A program made the translations under genes and the position numbers. A stretch of 64,000 nt of DNA from Bagarius yarrelli (lineage: Eukaryota > Chordata > Actinopteri > Siluriformes > Sisoridae), in NCBI GenBank assembly GCA_005784505.1, contig VCAZ01000003.1:6079510-6143509 (forward strand), read 5' to 3'. The notes beneath the pieces were generated by a model, which did no database searches, was not told the DNA's origin, and worked only from the letters and a program-made list of their open reading frames with translations. Of the stretch, positions 50,700 through 64,000 are shown in pieces; position 1 is the stretch's first letter; each line of letters starts with the position of its first letter.

Positions 50700-51000
50700 A
50701 ATATGTATCTATGGTCACGACCAAAGAGCTGTCCAACGATGTCAGGGACAAGATTGTTGTTTCGGGCGTCAACTCAACTCGCCATGTTTGCATGAAATGA
50801 CCCCAAGAACGCCACGTAAAACATGGAGGCGAAAACATTATGCTTTGTTTTGCTTTTAAAGGGACAGGACAACTTCACTGCATTAAAGGGCAGACCATGT
50901 ACCTTCAAATCTTGGGTAAAAACCTACTTTCCTCAGCCAGGGCATTAATGGGTATTCCAGCATGACAATGACCCAAAAGTCATGTCAGTTTACTGATGTA
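50700..51000 (+). mobile_element. Internally deleted Tc1 element fragment
   Basis: Plus-strand frames read LSNDVRDKIV, then jump directly to FGVNSTRHVC, KHGGENIMLC, KGTGQLHCIKG, LQILGKNLL and the PA-QHDNDPK-like block. The central part of the transposase is deleted and stops are present. Confidence 0.75.
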
Positions 51001-53017
51001 AAATTTTAGTTTTAGTTGTATTATAAATAAATTATGAATTATGCATTCCTAAGACAACTTGCTACTTGTGCTTCCTTTTTCTAGGGTACACAAAAATGTT
51101 GGCTAATCCATAAATCCTGGAACTTGAGTATGGTCCATTCTAGACAATACATAAGATCCCCCTATAACATCCCCCTATAAGATCCCCCCTAGTATGATTG
51201 AGTTTGTCCTAGCTTTTGGGTAATTACTCTGGTGATTGAACCTGGACCACCTGCATTTCAGCTCCTGCAGCAGTGTTACACACAGTGTGTTGGTAATGGT
51301 ATAGTGCTCAAACTTTAGTGCCAGAAACGATGAATAGTATTGAAAACTAACACTGACTGCAGTTCTGTACTTATTATCATTATATAATATAATATCTGAA
51401 AACATGTATAAAAATATAATAATGTAATCCATTTTAATGATTTCTTAAGCAAATTGTTTAAGTTGTTGATTTTGTCCAGTTTTTACATTTCATCCATATT
51501 GTTTGGTTAAGTCAAAAAACAAATGACATTTTCATATAGATAAAAGTAAATACTAATACTTTGTAATAGTGTTTGATTTTAACTTCTGACATCTAAGTTT
51601 TGTAGCAACGATTTTTTCTTGCTAAGACATATGCTACAGAATTTAACTAGCTAATCAAAAATGCAAATACTACCCTGCTAATATGACTTACCTGTGATCT
51701 GTAGTCTAAAATGTATAAATGAAGTAATATTAATCAATATTATAACAGAGATAATATTATTTAAGATTTTGTTCCTCTTAAAATAAAATGAAATAAACAA
51801 ATGTTTTTTCTGGTAATATATTTGCCAGTAATTAAATAATGAAAACAGAATATGAGCCTGTCCAGATTGTGAAAGTCTCATCAAAGAATTATCTCTGGTC
51901 TCAGATGTTAAACTCTCTATACGTTCTATATCTGCTTTGGCAATTATTGTAAAGAGTTAAGCTTAATAAAGCTTGGATGGATTCACATGATGATTGCCAA
52001 CCAGCAGAACACAATTTTGCTGACAGGTCTCTCTAAAGACCATCTGCTATTTATAGCTGTGACCTTTTCCCGCAAAACAAAGTGAGATGTAAGGGTGAGC
52101 AATTCTAAGAGGACTTGATCTAGTCAGGGTCTGAACTCTTCAGACAATAAACACTTATATGATCTACAGATCCACATGATCCATATGAAAGTTTACTGAA
52201 ATAACACAGTCATTAATAATTTGTTCCTCTCCTCTAAAAGTGGATGTCCTTGTACCATCACCAGTCTAAAATGACCCCAAACCATTCGTGTTTTTTTGTT
52301 ATTGACTGGCTGGAGCGAGGCTTCAAAATCACCCATTATGGTTGTGCAACAGACTTGTTAAAACTGGGGCAGTAGTACTGGATTAGTAAGTGTCATATGT
52401 CTAATATGATTACTTTTGTGTATTAGTGCTTGATTATTACAAATAACAATAAAAAAATACATTTTAAACAAATATGAATCACATTACACAAAATATGATT
52501 TAACTACAATTATGTTGACCTAAGTAGTTTAAAGTTAAAGTTCACTATTGCTAGCTGTATAAATATACATCAATTCTATCAAATAAAGTAAAGCGAACTA
52601 GACGTCCAGTCCAGTAGTGTCCATTTTACAAGCACCGATTAAGTTAAATATGAGTAAGAGAAAGAAACTGAATCTAAGTAGTTTGTTACAGACTTCACTG
52701 TTGCATGAGGGTTAGCAGCCAGTGATTACAGACACCAGGAATTACATAGTTAAAAATATAAAACACAAACAAATGCTCTGTTTAGTGCTGAAGTGAGATG
52801 ATGCTATGGCACAGACATCCTTCATTACTCCAGCTTCCTTGTATCAATTTTTATACATGTGTAAATCAGACAACTTAGGAAAATAGATTGATTTTGTTCT
52901 AAAACTGCTTAGTGAAGTTAAAGCACAGACTCACGCTCAGTGTCATAGAATGATGATCTGTAAACCCCCGAAAAACCAAAACATTTGCATTTTTTATATC
53001 TTATATACATTAATACA

Positions 53018-53021
<4 letters not shown>

Positions 53022-53075
<54 letters not shown>

Positions 53076-53160
53076 GATCGTCTCTATCTCTCTCTCTCTC
53101 CTCTCTGTTCTCTCTCTCTCTATATCTATATATATATAATATATATATATATATATAATA
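53022..53160. repeat. (CT)n and (TA)n microsatellites
   Basis: About 35 uninterrupted-to-imperfect CT units with a short cgtcgatcgt break, then TA-rich tracts. Confidence 0.9.
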
Positions 53161-53464
53161 AATATCTATCGAACAAGCAGGACCTTCAGTGACATGAATT
53201 TTATAGTTTAAAATTAAAAAAAAAAGAGTTATGTTAGATTTAGACTTATGTTAGGTGTTAGTCAGCTTATAATGCATACATTCCTCATGTATTGATATAA
53301 GTGGTATCCATGATATTTTTTATGGTTAATTCGGATCAATTTCCATAATAACAATGTTCACAAAGGTACAGCAAACTTAATCAATATACATTGACTTCCA
53401 TCTCCACACATTTCACTAAACTGTGATGTGTAGCAGTGGGAATTTTCTTAGAACGTCTTAAAAT

Positions 53465-53790
53465 TGTTGGGTGAGAATGTCTGGGGTGTAGGCGGTGTTC
53501 TTTTTTATTCCAACGATGTTTTGGTGGGGTTAAAGTCGGGGCTTAGTAAAGAACTAGCACTCAAGTTTTTTCCCTCCACTCACACACCATGTCTATATGT
53601 AGCTTAGGGACTTTGTGCACAGGGGCTTGTCATGCTGGAACAGTGTTTGAACCTCTACATTCTAATAATGTTACAGCATACGATTGCTTCCAACTTCGTT
53701 GCAACAGTTTTGGGAGGACACCCTTATGGAAGTGCTGGAAAGAGGTTTCTACCATTTTGCCATATAGTGTATGTGGACCTTTAAAAATTA
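53465..53790 (-). mobile_element. Decayed Tc1/mariner transposase fragment
   Basis: On the minus strand ttccagcatgacaagcccct, gtgcacaaagtccctaagct and the downstream 'gactttaacccc' block follow the order of the C-terminal half of a Tc1-like transposase (QHDNAPVHKA ... SPDLNP). Heavily mutated. Confidence 0.6.
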
Positions 53791-53799
53791 AAGATTGAA

Positions 53800-54222
53800 G
53801 AGAGTACACTGTGTTCAGCGTGCAATTGTCTCTTTCTCCAGATTCCTCATGGCGCTGTAATGAACACAAGAGGCGCTGTGGAGCAGCAGGCAGGAGCAGC
53901 ACAGGGGCAACTTCTTCAAACCCATGCAAGTGTGAGAAGCCACTTCTAACGGGTGGAGGAGAGGGATGGCAGCACGGCTGTACGTGCTGCCAGAAAGCTG
54001 ATTTCTATTGTTGGAAATACGCGAAACGCATGAGGAGCAAACGCAAAGCTCGCACTGTACACGGGGACAAACGAGGCGGAGTGAGGAGACACGACCGTGT
54101 AGTTAGTTTTCCTCACCTCGTCTTTCATTTCTCTTACAGACTGCAATTATTTTGGAGAACTGAAATACAGCTCAGAGTAGAGGAACAAGAATAATCCGAA
54201 GGGGAACTTGAGCAATCTCACC
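53800..54222 (+). promoter_or_regulatory. plekho1: plekho1 5' flank / 5' UTR with upstream ORF and hairpin
   Basis: GC- and CpG-richer stretch directly before the plekho1 ATG. It contains an open frame of 127 codons (53811-54194) that ends 28 bases before the start codon, and a perfect 10-bp inverted repeat with a 6-base loop at 53967-53992. A cttacag sequence near 54135 might be an acceptor of a 5' UTR intron. The upstream ORF has no recognisable domain and is probably UTR sequence. Confidence 0.45.
53967..53992. repeat. Perfect 10-bp stem-loop near plekho1 start
   Basis: TGGCAGCACG and CGTGCTGCCA pair perfectly around GCTGTA, about 230 bases before the start codon. Confidence 0.85.
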
Positions 54223-63854
<9,632 letters not shown>

Positions 63855-64000
63855 GTGAAGTTAACCATTACGTAGTAGTAGTAACTACACATTTTATATA
63901 AAGTACTGTGAAAGTCTTGAGTTATGATGGTCTGGCATTTTTGACTGATGCTGACTGGATTAAAAAGTTTCTTCTAAGGCCAGTTTGCTTCTTGCACTTC

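Larger units (their letters stand above)
39626..53799. other. pogz-plekho1 spacer, no gene recognised
   Basis: 14 kb of AT-rich DNA between the divergently transcribed pogz and plekho1. It contains Tc1 relics and other dispersed repeats listed separately, two YY1-like motifs near 39940, and no ORF with a recognisable domain. Stretches 42.2-45.2, 45.6-49.0 and 51.1-53.0 kb hold nothing I can name. Confidence 0.55.

Overview
The window is vertebrate nuclear DNA, almost certainly from a teleost fish. It holds four multi-exon protein genes with canonical introns, AT-rich spacers, abundant microsatellites, and repeat families typical of fish: tRNA-derived SINEs, Tc1/mariner relics, hAT and Tigger-like MITEs, and a LINE 3' end. 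The SINE tail (a 'ctgaccctgcgctctgaccc' type sequence followed by 'gggatatgcgaa') resembles repeats I associate with catfish-like otophysans. That lineage guess is only moderate.

Layout. (1) 1-12.8 kb, minus strand: the N-terminal two thirds of PI4KB (phosphatidylinositol 4-kinase beta). The catalytic-domain exons lie beyond the left edge, and a 5' UTR/promoter region sits near 12.5-12.9 kb. (2) 12.9-18.0 kb: repeat-rich spacer. (3) 18.0-24.5 kb, minus strand: complete SELENBP1 (methanethiol oxidase), 12 coding exons, 473 codons, with two GC-AG introns. (4) 24.6-27.0 kb: spacer with a LINE tail and one unexplained 81-codon Cys-periodic ORF. (5) 27.0-38.7 kb, minus strand: complete POGZ, 19 coding exons that I could join without a frame break into 1848 codons. 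(6) 39.5-53.8 kb: long spacer, mostly without recognisable genes. (7) 54.2-63.9 kb, plus strand: first four coding exons of PLEKHO1 (CKIP-1, PH domain), running off the right edge. PI4KB, SELENBP1 and POGZ are also close neighbours on human 1q21, so this is an ancient syntenic block.

The most striking feature is in POGZ. Between the zinc-finger exons shared with mammals and the terminal CENP-B/pogo-transposase exon there is a 1434-bp exon encoding an almost complete piggyBac (PGBD-type) transposase domain. It has canonical splice sites at both ends and matching phase with the exon before it, and it reaches the pogo exon in frame through a 34-nt exon. The gene model therefore predicts a protein carrying domesticated relics of two unrelated DNA-transposon superfamilies (pogo and piggyBac) plus the HP1-binding zinc-finger array. 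The piggyBac part has lost one catalytic aspartate, so it looks like a domesticated DNA- or chromatin-binding module, not an active transposase.

The genes do not form an operon or pathway. Their products act separately: Golgi PI4P synthesis, sulfur/selenium metabolism, heterochromatin regulation and PH-domain signalling.
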